A stretch of DNA of 64,000 bases from positions 62,001 through 126,000 of the forward strand of contig SKCR01021130.1 in the NCBI GenBank assembly GCA_019454045.1, given 5' to 3'. Position numbers and translations under genes: made by a program. Below are positions 24,881 through 35,679 of the stretch, in pieces. Position 1 is the stretch's first letter; the number at the start of each line of letters is the position of its first letter. Source of the DNA: Zanthoxylum bungeanum. Taxonomy: Eukaryota; Streptophyta; Magnoliopsida; Sapindales; Rutaceae. The notes under the pieces were generated by a model. It did not search any database and was not told the DNA's origin. It worked only from the letters and a program-made list of their open reading frames with translations.

Positions 24881-26263
24881 TGTTAGCGATATATTCTCAA
24901 AATGGATTTTGATGACGCAATACTAGATGTCTTCGATGTGCATTAGCAAGATATTACAAAAATATGTCGAAGCACATTGATGGTGAAGAGCAATGAATGT
25001 GAAGACTAGCGTATATTGAAGAAAATCTCGTGTAGTCTTAGCTTAGGGCTGTATTTATAAAGTGAATTGTTTACTTAAGTATCTAAGCTCATAAGACACA
25101 TGCACATTCATATCGATGCATTATGGTCATGTGAAAAATATTTTAAACCTTCAAATCCTGCATTTTGGCACTGAGACTGGCATACCGGTGGACCTGCTCT
25201 GTTTTACATAGCTACTGGAACATGCATAAATCATACCGATCCCATATCGGTCTACCATACCGATCCACATATGTTTTGGAAGTTCTTTGGAACCGTCAAG
25301 GAACATACTGATCCCATATCGGTCACCTATACCGGTGAACTTAACTGTTGCATAACTATTGGAACCGGCAAGGTCCATAACGGTCATCATACCTGTGTCC
25401 ATACCGGTGTAATGAGTATATTCAAATGGTAATATAGCCGTTGTTTTTACCAGACCGTCATACCGGTGTCTAGAAACCAGCATACCAGTCTCAGACAGAG
25501 CTGTTAGGGCAAATTTGCATTTCACTATAAATATGTCCTAAATTCATTTTTGCATAGATCTAACACCTTTATACAATTTGTCACAAGGCAAAAACAGAGA
25601 GTTTACTAAATCTTCATTATCATACACTCTCATTCATCAAGCTCACACACTACACCTTCATATCATTAGTAGTGAGCTTATAACACTTGGGTATACAACT
25701 CACATCTTGAATCTTCATTATTTTTGTGAGTGCCCAAGTGTATTTCTTAAATCTTTTTATCAAACACTTGTGGTTGTGAAATCCCTTTGTGAGTGAGTAT
25801 ACTCAAATGAGTGATTGTAAAGATTCGTGAGTGAACCTACATATAAAACTCATTGTAAGAGGTTTGGAGTGAACCTAGCGTGTAAAACTCTTGGTTGCGG
25901 GTGAGCCACGAAAAACTCGTTGTAAGTTGTGGAATCAACTTTGTGAAAATCTTCAAGCGCAGCTTGAGGGAGTGGACGTAAACATTGTTGGCCGAACCAC
26001 TATAAATCATGATATTATTTTCTCTATCCCTAAACTCTTTATTTATTGCAAGGTTTATTATATAAATGCTTATTGTTTATAAACTTGCATTTATGGGATA
26101 TATTATAATTAAGAATAATTAACCTAAGCTTAATTGGTAAAGCTACAAACTCTGTAGTATAAAATCGGCAAAGATGTTTATTTTCGCATTATTAGGCCAT
26201 ATACCAATTCACCTCATCTTGAGTATATAGAGTTGTGTGTTGTATTGCTGGTAGGTAATTTCA
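24881..26263 (+). repeat. 3' LTR of element C
   Basis: It starts TGTTAGCG and ends AATTTCA, followed by the duplication CAAAT. At 25165-25500 about a dozen CATACCGGT, CATACCGAT and ATATCGGT words occur in both orientations. TATA (CTATAAATA) lies at 25524-25532. Confidence 0.92.
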
Positions 26264-26685
26264 CAAATTTCTTATTGTTTTGATTAATTTCTAGTACAAA
26301 AATTTATATTTCTAACATTATTATAATATCTCAATTCATCGGGTATGAATTACGAAACTAAAGTTTGGTTCCTTTGGTGCAAATCATAAGATGAAAATTT
26401 TATGGTGAGATCTAGGGCATAACTATGTACATGCATGGGGCTCTGGTGACTATCATAAACTGATCAAAATTTCCAAAAAAAAAACACTTGAAAGATTTGA
26501 TTGAATTTTTACCCATTTCTTTGTGTATGTTAAACTTAAAGAGGTACATTAAGAAATTTATATTATTGAGAAATTTTATTTGAGTGTGTTTAAAAATAGG
26601 GTTTTACAATACATACGAGAAGAATTGAACCATTAACCTCACAAATGAAGCCTCAATACACTAATAAATTTCTATATCATATTAT
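26264..26685. other. Intergenic stretch, nothing recognised
   Basis: AT-rich sequence between element C and the 3' side of the transporter gene. It may continue the host of element C (4920-6179), but no match is convincing. Confidence 0.4.
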
Positions 26686-26691
26686 TTTATT
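26686..26691 (-). terminator. Possible poly(A) signal of the NCS1 gene
   Basis: AATAAA on the minus strand lies about 85 bases past the stop codon at 26777. Such hexamers are common in AT-rich DNA, so this is only positional support. Confidence 0.35.
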
Positions 26692-26776
26692 TTTTGTTAC
26701 AATGGAGATCTTTTGGAATCAAACATCAACTTTGAAGAGCATTAAATTATGTATAATATACTATACAATGCAAAAA

Positions 26777-28438
26777 TTAAGTTGCAGAGGGCAAGAGAGG
26801 GTCTTTAAAGGGTGAAGAGTTTTGCTTTCGTCTCAAAAGTGATAGAACCCAATAGACAAAACCTGCTAAAAAGAAGCTGAAAACCCAAGCATTGTTATAA
26901 ATAACAACAAAAGTATTTGGTATTGTAATAAGGAATCCAACCTTCTGCAAGAACCCAGGAATCACTGGCAAAATCCCAATGATCAAAGCCGTGATTGCTG
27001 CCAAATTGTAGCCTCCTGAATAATAGTAGGCTCCATAAGGATTCAAAGAGTACAAATCCTTGATGCTTAATATTGCCCCGCGAATTACATAGTAATCTAC
27101 TAAAATTATGCCACCAATTGGACCCAACAAAGCAGAGTAGCCAACTAACCATGTATAAACAAAGCTTTCACTTGATTTAAGAAGCTTCCAAGGTTGAAAA
27201 GCAATTCCAAGAAATGCAGTTAAAATAGCACCTCTTCTAAATGTGAATAATGAAGGGCTAAGATTGACAAGGGCATTTGCAGGAGCTACAACATTAGCTG
27301 CAATATTAGTAGTAATTGTTGCAAGGCTAATACCTATAATACCAATGATTGTTGTTGTAATTCCTCCAATTTGCTCGAGAAGTTGAATTGGACTAGAGAT
27401 TACATGACCAAAAATTACTTGAGTAGAGCAAGTTATTGCCAGGCCAACAAAAGTAAATGCTCCCATAAATATCGGCAGACCAGCTTGACCCAAAATTTGG
27501 TCAGTTTGGCTCTTGGCATATCTGGTAAAATCAGGTATGTTAAGTGCAAGAGTAGCCCAAAAACTTATATTTGCAGTGAGTGAAGGAAAAAAGAGTGACC
27601 AAAATTCAGAAGAGGAAAGCTTGGAAGATATTGTAAGCATGTTACCAAATCCACCAGCTTTGACATAAGCCCAAAAGAGGAAACAAGAAGTGAGTATGAT
27701 AAGTATTGGAGCAGAGTATTTTTCAAGTTTTCTAATTCCTTCTATTCCTTTCCATACAATGGTCAATTGAGCCAACCAAAAGGCAACAAAACATGCAAAT
27801 TCTAAAGGAGAAGTGCCAAGCCAAGTTAAAGATTGTGAAAATGAAGATTCTTTTATGGATTTTGGCAAAAGAAGAAAAATTGCCTCACCACCGATCCAAG
27901 TTTCAATTCCATACCAGCCACAGCCAACCAATGCTCTAAGCAGAGTAGGAATATGAGCACCTCGAATCCCAAAAGAGGATCTGGCTAAAACTGGAAAAGG
28001 GATGCCATATTTTGTTCCAGGATGACCTGTGAGCACCAATGGTGCTAATAAAATTATATTTGCTGCAACAACAGTAGCAATTCCTTGCCACCAAGCCATT
28101 CCAAGGTCAACCAAGCTGCCTGCCAAATAGTAAGATGGCACCCCAACAACAAGACCAATCCAAAGACTAGCCATTTCCCACCAAGAAAATGTTCTTTCGT
28201 TGATTGTTGTTGGCTTGAGATCTTCATTTGTAAGCGTAGGATCGGGTTCAAAGTCATTGAATTCGGTGGATGCCATGCTGCAAAACTTTTGGGATACAGT
28301 TTTATTTGTAGCTATATTAGCTGAAAATAAAGAAGAATTGGCTGGTTTCCAGTGTCTTGGTTTTTGGAAGATTATTGCAGCAGGGAGAGAAAGGTGAGGA
28401 TGGTGATGGAGGTTGATTCTGAAAATTTTGGAGACCAT
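26777..28438 (-). CDS. NCS1: Plastid nucleobase transporter, purine-uracil permease (NCS1 family)
   Basis: A single uninterrupted 553-codon frame. Residues 1 to about 53 are Ser-, Asn- and basic-rich with no acidic residue, as in a chloroplast transit peptide. The transporter core begins near [16 protein letters not shown], followed by [22 protein letters not shown] and [20 protein letters not shown], hallmarks of NCS1 symporters. About twelve hydrophobic segments follow, ending before a basic tail ([12 protein letters not shown]). The closest known relative is Arabidopsis PLUTO, which moves uracil, adenine and guanine across the plastid envelope for nucleotide recycling. The gene is intronless. 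Met54 ([13 protein letters not shown]) could start a form lacking the transit peptide. All family landmarks are intact, so it is probably functional although transposons lie within about 0.5 kb on both sides. Confidence 0.95.
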   Translation of the reverse strand: MVSKIFRINLHHHPHLSLPAAIIFQKPRHWKPANSSLFSANIATNKTVSQKFCSMASTEFNDFEPDPTLTNEDLKPTTINERTFSWWEMASLWIGLVVGVPSYYLAGSLVDLGMAWWQGIATVVAANIILLAPLVLTGHPGTKYGIPFPVLARSSFGIRGAHIPTLLRALVGCGWYGIETWIGGEAIFLLLPKSIKESSFSQSLTWLGTSPLEFACFVAFWLAQLTIVWKGIEGIRKLEKYSAPILIILTSCFLFWAYVKAGGFGNMLTISSKLSSSEFWSLFFPSLTANISFWATLALNIPDFTRYAKSQTDQILGQAGLPIFMGAFTFVGLAITCSTQVIFGHVISSPIQLLEQIGGITTTIIGIIGISLATITTNIAANVVAPANALVNLSPSLFTFRRGAILTAFLGIAFQPWKLLKSSESFVYTWLVGYSALLGPIGGIILVDYYVIRGAILSIKDLYSLNPYGAYYYSGGYNLAAITALIIGILPVIPGFLQKVGFLITIPNTFVVIYNNAWVFSFFLAGFVYWVLSLLRRKQNSSPFKDPLLPSAT

Positions 28439-28535
28439 GATTCTGAAAACAAGATTCAGCTGGGCCTGGGATTGAGGTTAAGAATCTATGGTGTCTGTTT
28501 GTTTGAGATAAGGTGAATGACAGAAGATGTCGCAT
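28317..28535 (-). promoter_or_regulatory. Overlapping upstream reading frame before the NCS1 start
   Basis: An ATG at 28535 opens a 72-codon frame that runs past the NCS1 ATG (28438) in another phase and ends at 28317. If transcription starts above 28535, scanning ribosomes would meet it first and NCS1 translation would be reduced. A weak TATA-like TTAAATAAA lies close by at about 28541-28549. The start site may therefore be downstream and the frame irrelevant. Confidence 0.3.
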
Positions 28536-28549
28536 TCAGTTTATTTAAG

Positions 28550-28902
28550 AAAATAATAAGATAATAATTCAAATAATCAAAGTATAATAAGATTCTTTCA
28601 AGTTGTATGAGGTTGGAGTATATAAACTAGAGTTTTTATTGGATCATGACTTAAATAAATAAGATTATTTTCTATGTGAAATTAGATTCGGTATTAAGCC
28701 GAACTTGTAAGAATTCAAAACATACATGCAATGCAGCTTAGATTTAAAATTTTTCTTAGTTCATTTCCAAAAATCCTTTTATTATAAATGATTTATAGAA
28801 TGATTAATTAAATACTAACAAAAAAAAAAAAAAGAGTTAAGATTGTGTACCTTACATCATCTTTCTTCAATATTCTCTAACGATTCTTGAATCTTCTTGA
28901 AC
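28550..28902 (-). promoter_or_regulatory. Upstream region of the NCS1 gene
   Basis: About 350 bp between the gene and the hAT nest, AT-rich with an A run near 28821-28834. It must contain much of the proximal promoter, but no clear element beyond the weak TATA-like site was seen. Confidence 0.4.
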
Positions 28903-29126
28903 TAAGTGTGGCAATGAGTCGGGCCGAGCCTGGGTTTTGAGAAGTCCGGCCAACAAAAAAAATCCGAGTTCGGGAAAAGTTTGGCCTTGCATGTTGTCGG
29001 GCCGGGTGGGTTTTTTGGCCTTTTTTTTTTAATTTATTTTTCAAAATTAGCAATAATCAAAATCTTTTAAAATATATCAACAAAAATATAGTATCAATTC
29101 TTTAAAGACATATACATCAACCTAAA

Positions 29127-30817
29127 TGTAACACCCCGCCAGAGGCAGGATGCTACCGGCAGGAAACAAGATTGACTCATCTCCATAAACCTCTTAATTT
29201 ACCAAAAATTCGGCATGATATATCCTAAAATTGGACAATCTGGATCACAATCCATCATCAAAGGGAATCTAAAAAGACATCAAACAAATAAAAGGACCCC
29301 AGGTCCACACAAATCTCATCAAAATCATATCCTAAGGGCTTCGCCCACATCATCTATCAACACTCAAGGGCTATGTGCTCACAACATCATTAACAATCAA
29401 AACATTTACTTAATATATATCTACAAATAGCGTGCTTAGCACGACAAATAAAATATTAATCCCAAATCCTACACTTCTAAAGCTTATCCCAGGACACTTG
29501 CAAGGGTGACTGCCGCTTGGTGATCCACGTCTCGAGCATGACTTCCAAAACTGTAGTGATTGACCAATCTAGAAGCCAACCTGCAAAACTAGCAACTGAC
29601 TTTAGGTGAGTTATAAGAACTCAGTACGTAACCATGCACAACTGAAACATAAAAGTCAAATATGTTATAACATTTACTATCTAATATATATATATATATG
29701 AATCATCAAATTTTTATGAGATCAGAACCCCTATTTATCCTGATTTTACCAATTTTCTAACAATCCCTTGAATTTTCATCGGTCCTTAACTAACCATCCA
29801 GACAAAATCAATACCCAAATGCCTACTGGTTGTTACACATTATCAACTAATCTTTATTCTCTTTCAGTCACATATCAAAACCATTTCATAACTAGCCCTG
29901 GGCATTATCGGATTCGGATCGGATCGAATCCGATCCGATCCGAAATGCTGTGAGATGTTTGATTCGTTCGGACCGAATCCTCTTATTGAACTCGATACGA
30001 TCCGATCCGATAATTATCGGATCGGATCGGATCGGATTGGTTCGATCCGAATTTGAATCGGATCGGATCAGACTAATCCGATCCAAAATCATCATATTTC
30101 GGATCGGATTGGTTCGATCCGATTCGAATTATTTCGGATCGGATTGGTCCGATCCGAAATAGGATGATTTCGGATCGGATTGGTCCAATCCGATCCGAAT
30201 TCGTTACACATAATTTGGTTTTGAGTCAAAAAAATCGAGCGGATCGGATAAAATCCGATCCGAAATAATTCAAATTTTTTTTTATTTAATATGTAACGAC
30301 GTCGTTTTGCATATTAAAAAAAAAAAAATTTGAGCGGATCAGATCGGATCGGATAAAATCAATCTGATCCGAAATCCGTTGAATCGGACCAACTCAATTC
30401 GATCGGATTTGATAATCGGATCCGATTCGATCCGATGCCCACCCCTATTCATAACTATATATGCATTTATGATTCTAAGAACGTCTCCTGTACAAACTCT
30501 TAAATCTATCACTTAATAATGTCATACATTAAATTTTAAAATCTTTATTTACCTTTGCCCATATTTACAAATGTTTTCCACACTAGAGCTTACATATATA
30601 CAAGTCCAAACTTACCAATCACATATACTCAAATATCTAACAAACATACATATCTAGGACGCTCTCAACATTAGCACAACACATAAACTTCATTTAAAAA
30701 TATTCCAAACTATTTCCCAACACATAAACTCTGATTTTTGATTATCATCTCGTTCTAAATCCTTAACTTTAAGTCAGAAGTCTTTCAACACTGTTACTAA
30801 AAACTCGGGATATTACA
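29127..30817 (-). mobile_element. Gypsy solo LTR, chromovirus-like
   Basis: It starts TGTAACACCCC and ends GGGATATTACA, with a perfect duplication CTAAA (29122-29126 and 30818-30822). Read on the minus strand the ends are those of Tekay/Del-type LTRs (TGTAATATCCCG..GTGTTACA). There are no coding sequences. It shares a segment (CTGCAAAACTAGCAA...) with the larger LTR G at about 37307-37365. It holds another hAT element at 29893-30447. Confidence 0.85.
29893..30447. mobile_element. hAT-type MITE with GGATCGGATC words (555 bp)
   Basis: The ends TAGCCCTGGGCA and TGCCCACCCCTA are imperfect inverted repeats, and the 8-bp duplication TTCATAAC is perfect (29885-29892 and 30448-30455). The body is built of dozens of CGGATCGGATC and GATCCGATCCG words in both orientations. 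The termini resemble the GGCCCGG hAT family while the internal words are entirely different. Confidence 0.9.
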
Positions 30818-31430
30818 CTAAAGACTAAAAATATATTAATTTTTTAATATTAATTTATTTTTTATTTATTTTTGACCTGGCTCGATCCGAACCTACCATT
30901 ATACGGCCCGGCCCGGATTTTTTAAGACAAGGTCGGGTTAAAGAGGGCTTTTGGCATGCTTATCTTGAACGATTTTTAAATCTTCTTGAATTCCTTATTC
31001 TTAATCAAACCAATCAAGTGTGTGGCTTCTTCTTGTGATACACATGATGTAGAGAATTCAAGTTACGAGATTTCCCAAAATCTTTTTTGGCTTTGTAGAG
31101 TGTTTTCAATGAGAATGCTATTTCTTAAGAATTGATTATGAATTTTAAAAAGATAAAAATTATAGTAATCGAAATATATTAAATTTTATTTTGAAAAAAT
31201 AAATTAATAAAAGTATTTAATTTACCTACTAATTGTTAATTATGGGTATGATTCATTTTTTTAAATTGATTATATTAATTCAAGTTTTAAATAATTAATT
31301 CAATGAGATTTCTGCCATTTAATTTCATTGAACGAGTTGCTTGCCTTTTAATTATAATTTATAATTGTGACAAAAGTGATTTATCTGAAACTACCCAACG
31401 GATGTATGCAACTCACGTTGGTAGTGGCCT

Positions 31431-31915
31431 CATAATGTGTGCTTGCAGTATGTCAGCCTCGTCATCCTCGTGATAAAACAACTCAGGTATTGGCTTCATT
31501 GGTAACCCATGTTCGAGTCCCCACAAAAGTAATGGAGACTCAAACCTTCCTCTTTAGGAGGAAAAAGTTCTCCTATATGTGAGTTGATTCTCAAGCTGTG
31601 TCTTGGTAGATTTAGAATTTGTAAGTCCCGAACTACGTCTCGGTTGATTTCTGGGCAGTGCTATAATTGTATGTATCTAGAATCCCAATTGATAGCATAT
31701 TATAATATATGTAGTTTGTAATAATTCAAAAAAAGTGCCAACTGATTTCACAGTTCTCCTTCTTCGTTTATTTTGGTGTTCTTGGGTTCCGAGCAAATAT
31801 TTTGGGTGCGAGTATATCAATCAATTTTGTGCTAAATCAATAAAGACTTATTATTTTTCTGGGCTTATTTTATCATGAGGATGACGAGGCTGACATACTG
31901 CAAGCACACATTATG
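31431..31915. repeat. 48-bp fold-back around a SINE-like insert
   Basis: 31431-31478 and 31868-31915 are reverse complements with one mismatch, separated by 389 bases. The right arm reads in frame as HEDDEADILQAHIM and continues for about 25 more codons (GRAVKRLKESDLVCDS...) to a stop near 31993. The left arm may therefore be an inverted copy of a gene fragment. I do not recognise the protein. Confidence 0.7.
31480..31738 (+). mobile_element. Possible SINE
   Basis: A box-like TTGGCTTCATTGGTAA is followed by a good pol III B box (TGTTCGAGTCCCC) near 31510-31525, and an A-rich end (AAAAAAAG) lies about 225 bases later. No target duplication was found, and folding into a full tRNA is not possible. 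Confidence 0.4.
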
Positions 31916-32505
31916 GGCAGAGCTGTGAAACGTCTTAAAGAGAGCGATCTAGTCTGCGACTCAACTCAACTTCATTTTTGTATTCGTGGTGAATAATAAT
32001 ATTACTCTTATTCTGCACATTGTTCCAACAATTTTAAGACGATTCAATCTGTCATGTCTGCTTATGTTATATTTATTACTACTCTCGAGATTGATATTGT
32101 CTTGGATGCTTTTGTTACTATGTCTTTTGGGGTGCTCTGTATGCTTGGTTTTTTTAGGGATTTTCACTTCTAGATTTGTTTAGGTGATCGTGTTGAGTAT
32201 TCTTATAGCAACAAAACAATATAAATTGATGATATATAAATAAATTACCGTCAGATTTATAAAAACAATTATGAGTTGACAAATCAACGAAACAAGTAAT
32301 CTGAAAAGTTGCTTTTGTTTTCACTTATAGATAGTGTTGATTTCTCTCGTGTCGAATTGAGATTGTATTGAATGCAAATCCAGTGTGATGAGATTTTACA
32401 AATTATACATGGTTAACTTGAGATGTCTTCTTTAAGGCAATGTCTTTTAGCAATGCATATAAATAGTGTAGAAGAGATTAAATCAAGATTAGGCCAAGTC
32501 AAAGT
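31916..32505. other. Intergenic stretch before element E
   Basis: It begins with the tail of the unknown reading frame described for the fold-back. After that there is no convincing gene; the hydrophobic short frame near 31986-32183 looks fortuitous. Confidence 0.4.
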
Positions 32506-33274
32506 TGTTGGACTTGATACTTGGAGAGCCAATCCGAATAATGTATTGTACATTATATCTTATTATTTATTAATAAAATAACTATTTTTCATCCCAACCT
32601 TATTAATGGTAATGTCATTATGCATATTAGTTTGATATATAAATATGCTGAAAATGACATCAACCTTAGAATAGTAATGCAGTGATACTGGACACTGGGT
32701 GGTCCGACATTGAGATAATATTACTATTATAAATTATTCTTAAAGTAAATATTCATAGTCGTTGGTTTTGGAATACGGTCGAATTCTTATAACCTAAAAG
32801 ACTAGCACATGTTGTTTATTGGAATTGGAGTTCCAATGATTTAACCTAATGTACCATGAGTAATGGAAGCTCGTATGGACATTTGGGTATTCGTTGGAGT
32901 GAATATTGAATGACTCAAAAGTGATTCCTAATAGTTGGAAGTATACACCACTGTCAATATGAATCTCCTCAAGTCGAGTAGCATATGTGATCATTTGACT
33001 ATAGGATAACATTGATTTTGTGTGTGATCCTTCGCACTTTAATGTCATATATGTCAGAGACCTTTCATGGTCTGACCGCTAGATGTTCGTTGGGTGTGGA
33101 CTGATACACTCGTTAATCAAGTGCGTATCAAGACATGATCCGTCGACCTGTATGCCTACCATAAGGGGTTAAGGTATCCAGATGATTAGTCACGATTCTT
33201 AAGATTTCGGCCAAAGCCGATCACCTAAGATTAATCGCTTATATATCGGAAATAATGTTTTGATTTGTAAAGAA

Positions 33275-33683
33275 TAAGGGTGGCAATGGGCTGGGCCGGG
33301 CCGGGCCCAGGCCCAATAATTATTTTTTTGGTCCGGGCCCGGGAAAACCCGGCCCGAGCGTCTACCGGGTTAGGCCGGTTCGACCCGACTCGGGCCCGGG
33401 CTTTATCCGGTCCGGTTTTTTATTAATAAAAAATTTAAATATATTTTTAATGTATTATATAAATATTTATATATATACATTTTATTATATAAATATAAAT
33501 AAATAAATATATATATATATATATAATATTTTTTAAGCCGGGCCCGGGCTTAATGTGCTAGGCCCGACTAGAGTCCGAGCCGGGCCTCTAATTAGCGGGC
33601 CTGACCCGAGATTTTTTACCCCCGAGAGGGCCGGTTCGGGCCGGGCCTGACTAGACCGGGCTTGGGTTTTTTTACCACCCTTA
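33275..33683. mobile_element. hAT-type MITE (409 bp), GGCCCGG-word family
   Basis: It starts TAAGGGTGGCA and ends TACCACCCTTA. The 8-bp duplication GTAAAGAA is perfect (33267-33274 and 33684-33691). GGCCCGG words at both ends flank an AT-rich centre. Confidence 0.92.
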
Positions 33684-34357
33684 GTAAAGAATCATGGACA
33701 TCTTGAAAATATGAGCTTCACTATAAAAGGAAAGCTTGAACAAGTTTTTAATTAAGGTTAAGAAAGTTAAGCTTGTGAAAGCTAAAACAAGCAAGAATTA
33801 GAGATATTAGCCTAAGTAAAAGAAGTGATTAGAGAAACTTTGGAAGTTCTCTACAATATATCAATAAGGAGAAGAAGATTGGATCTTAGAATCAATCTTG
33901 TTATATTTGGAATTAAGATTGGATATTGGAATCAAGCTTGCTAGCTTTGGAAGTTCTCTACAATATTTCAACAAGGAGAATAATATTGGATCTTAAAATC
34001 AAGTTTACTAGGTAAGTTTGATATTCTCTAAAGTTATGTATTCATTAGTGAGTTGTTTTCATTAATGAAGCATATAATGATGTATAATGTATTGTATATA
34101 TAGTAACATAACTTGATGTCGAAATTAGGTTAATGAATTATTTATGGATGCTTTGGAAGTATAAACACAATATGCTTGTAATTGGGTGAAAATGTTTATG
34201 TTGAACATAAACATAAAATTAGAGTTTGGAACTATAGATGATAGCTTGGAGCTATGACTATCATTCTAGAATCACTTGACCACCTTTGAGTGACCTAGAA
34301 TTGTTCATGAGTCATTTCATTGTGAGATTTTATTTTAGTTTGTGTTTTAATTTAAAG

Positions 34358-34359
<2 letters not shown>

Positions 34360-34411
<52 letters not shown>
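34360..34411. repeat. (TA)n microsatellite
   Basis: About 26 uninterrupted TA units in the LTR of element E. Confidence 0.95.
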
Positions 34412-34416
<5 letters not shown>

Positions 34417-35080
34417 ATAACATGTGTTGATGTTCGTTTTTATGTTAATTTTTTTTTTGGTGTTTAAGGAAAATTTAAATAAAAAATTCTGAATCAGTGA
34501 ATGTTGCGCAACTTGCGTAAGCTGCGTGCTTGCTCAGCATGCGCAAGCAGTATGCGTTATGCGTGCTAGGCGCGCAACACGCATATGACTCAGTTTTCTC
34601 CCGTTTTGATTTTTTCCAGACTCAATTCATCCCCCATTTTTCCCTATATACTCGTAATGGAATATAGTATTCCATTAAAATATTTAAAAATATACTCATG
34701 CTCAATTATCATAGGTTAGACATATTTTCGCTACGCGGGGCACCGATCTGATCCTAGAGGTCCCACAACCACCCCCAACAAAACGATATCAGAGTAAGTC
34801 TTAACCATACAATACATGTTACATGTTTGACATGTATTTGAATCTATGCCCCTGTAATTTTAATTTAATTATGCATAAGTCATATTGGATATGCATTACA
34901 TGTTTGAAATTAAAATTTTTATTTTCACACAAGCGTTTTAATGACTTGATTGTCATAAATTTCCCGTGATTAGGTGAGTACTTTATTTTAAGTAATAATA
35001 TTAATAATATTGGAGCATTATTGGATGATCTGTCTTGTTAATACGGAGATGAATGAGTTCTTATAACTTATGCCTAATAT

Positions 35081-35375
35081 CGTCATTATTGTGAGGGAAT
35101 AAGTGGTCGGAACTCAGGTCGTTCGGTAAAATATTAGATGTAGCATGATGAGTTGACGTAGTCACCCAATACCATCATTATTGTGAGGGTGTACTTACGA
35201 AGCTCATTAGTGCACATTGAAAAGTATACACATGGACCACGTCTTAATCCAATATCATCATTATTGTAAGGATAAGAAACGGTTCAGGACCAAACTTAGG
35301 AGTCACATAGATGTGATTGACCTTTGAGGTCTACCTAATGAGTTTATGAAAGCTAAGACCGTCATTATTGTGAGG
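35081..35375 (+). promoter_or_regulatory. Four-copy CATCATTATTG leader motif
   Basis: Copies at 35081-35096, 35172-35188, 35254-35271 and 35359-35375 read (C)(A/G)TCATTATTGTGAGG, starting about 300 bases after the primer site. Flanking text, for example TCAGGACCAAACTTAGGAGT and TCTACCTAATGA, matches the leader of element D at the same relative positions. Only the repeated core differs. Confidence 0.7.
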
Positions 35376-35679
35376 CTGGAGTAAATGTCATGGGATCCAC
35401 TTCCCGCTATGAAATTTTGATAGTCAAATTTCTATTTTTTCGTTAAGAAAGATTACAGAATTACGTAAAGTAGTGAGATGACACTAATAGATTTAAAATC
35501 CATAATCATATTACTGTTTTTATATTGAAATGAAAATGCTCTACTAGTGCTTAATTGTTCTCTTGTAGAAGGTTTCCGCAGTTCCATTAGCAAGGCTTTT
35601 GGATTCCAATAACATAATAGGAGCCTCAAATTATTTAGAGTATGAGATGAATAATCACCTTATCTTGGAGTCAGAAAGA

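Larger units (their letters stand above)
6180..26263 (+). mobile_element. SIRE-like Ty1/Copia element C, 20 kb with nested insertions
   Basis: It is bounded by LTRs at 6180-7872 and 24881-26263 and by a perfect 5-bp target duplication CAAAT (6175-6179 and 26264-26268). A degenerate initiator-Met type primer site follows the 5' LTR. A gag frame with SIRE-like features follows, then a solo Gypsy LTR, a short decayed remnant, the LARD-like element D, and the typical SIRE 3' end with repeated GGGGGAGCAAA and a purine tract. Most of pol is missing, so the element is dead. Removing the nested insertions leaves roughly 5 kb of its own sequence. Confidence 0.9.
28903..30962. mobile_element. hAT-type MITE split by a Gypsy solo LTR
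   Basis: The outer parts (28903-29121 and 30823-30962) carry GGCCCGG words and TIR-like ends TAAGTGTGGCA and TGGCATGCTTA. The 8-bp duplication TCTTGAAC is perfect (28895-28902 and 30963-30970). The interior is replaced by the solo LTR at 29127-30817. Confidence 0.85.
32506..34780 (+). repeat. 5' LTR of element E
   Basis: Terminal TGTTGG and CCAACA are inverted repeats. A perfect 8-bp stem at 32538-32556 (arm ATAATGTA, loop TTG) sits at the same offset as the D LTR hairpin. It contains a hAT MITE, a (TA)n run at about 34360-34411, TGCGCAA/GCGTA words at 34503-34588 and TATA (CCTATATAC) near 34643. Confidence 0.85.

Noticed and set aside
29892..30162. Arg/Ser/Asp-rich repeat protein
   Set aside because: It is the GGATCGGATC word array of a hAT miniature element, open in several frames.
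31500..31530. tRNA gene suggested by GTTCGAGTCC
   Set aside because: Only a B-box match; no cloverleaf or anticodon arm can be formed, so a SINE-like element is the better explanation.
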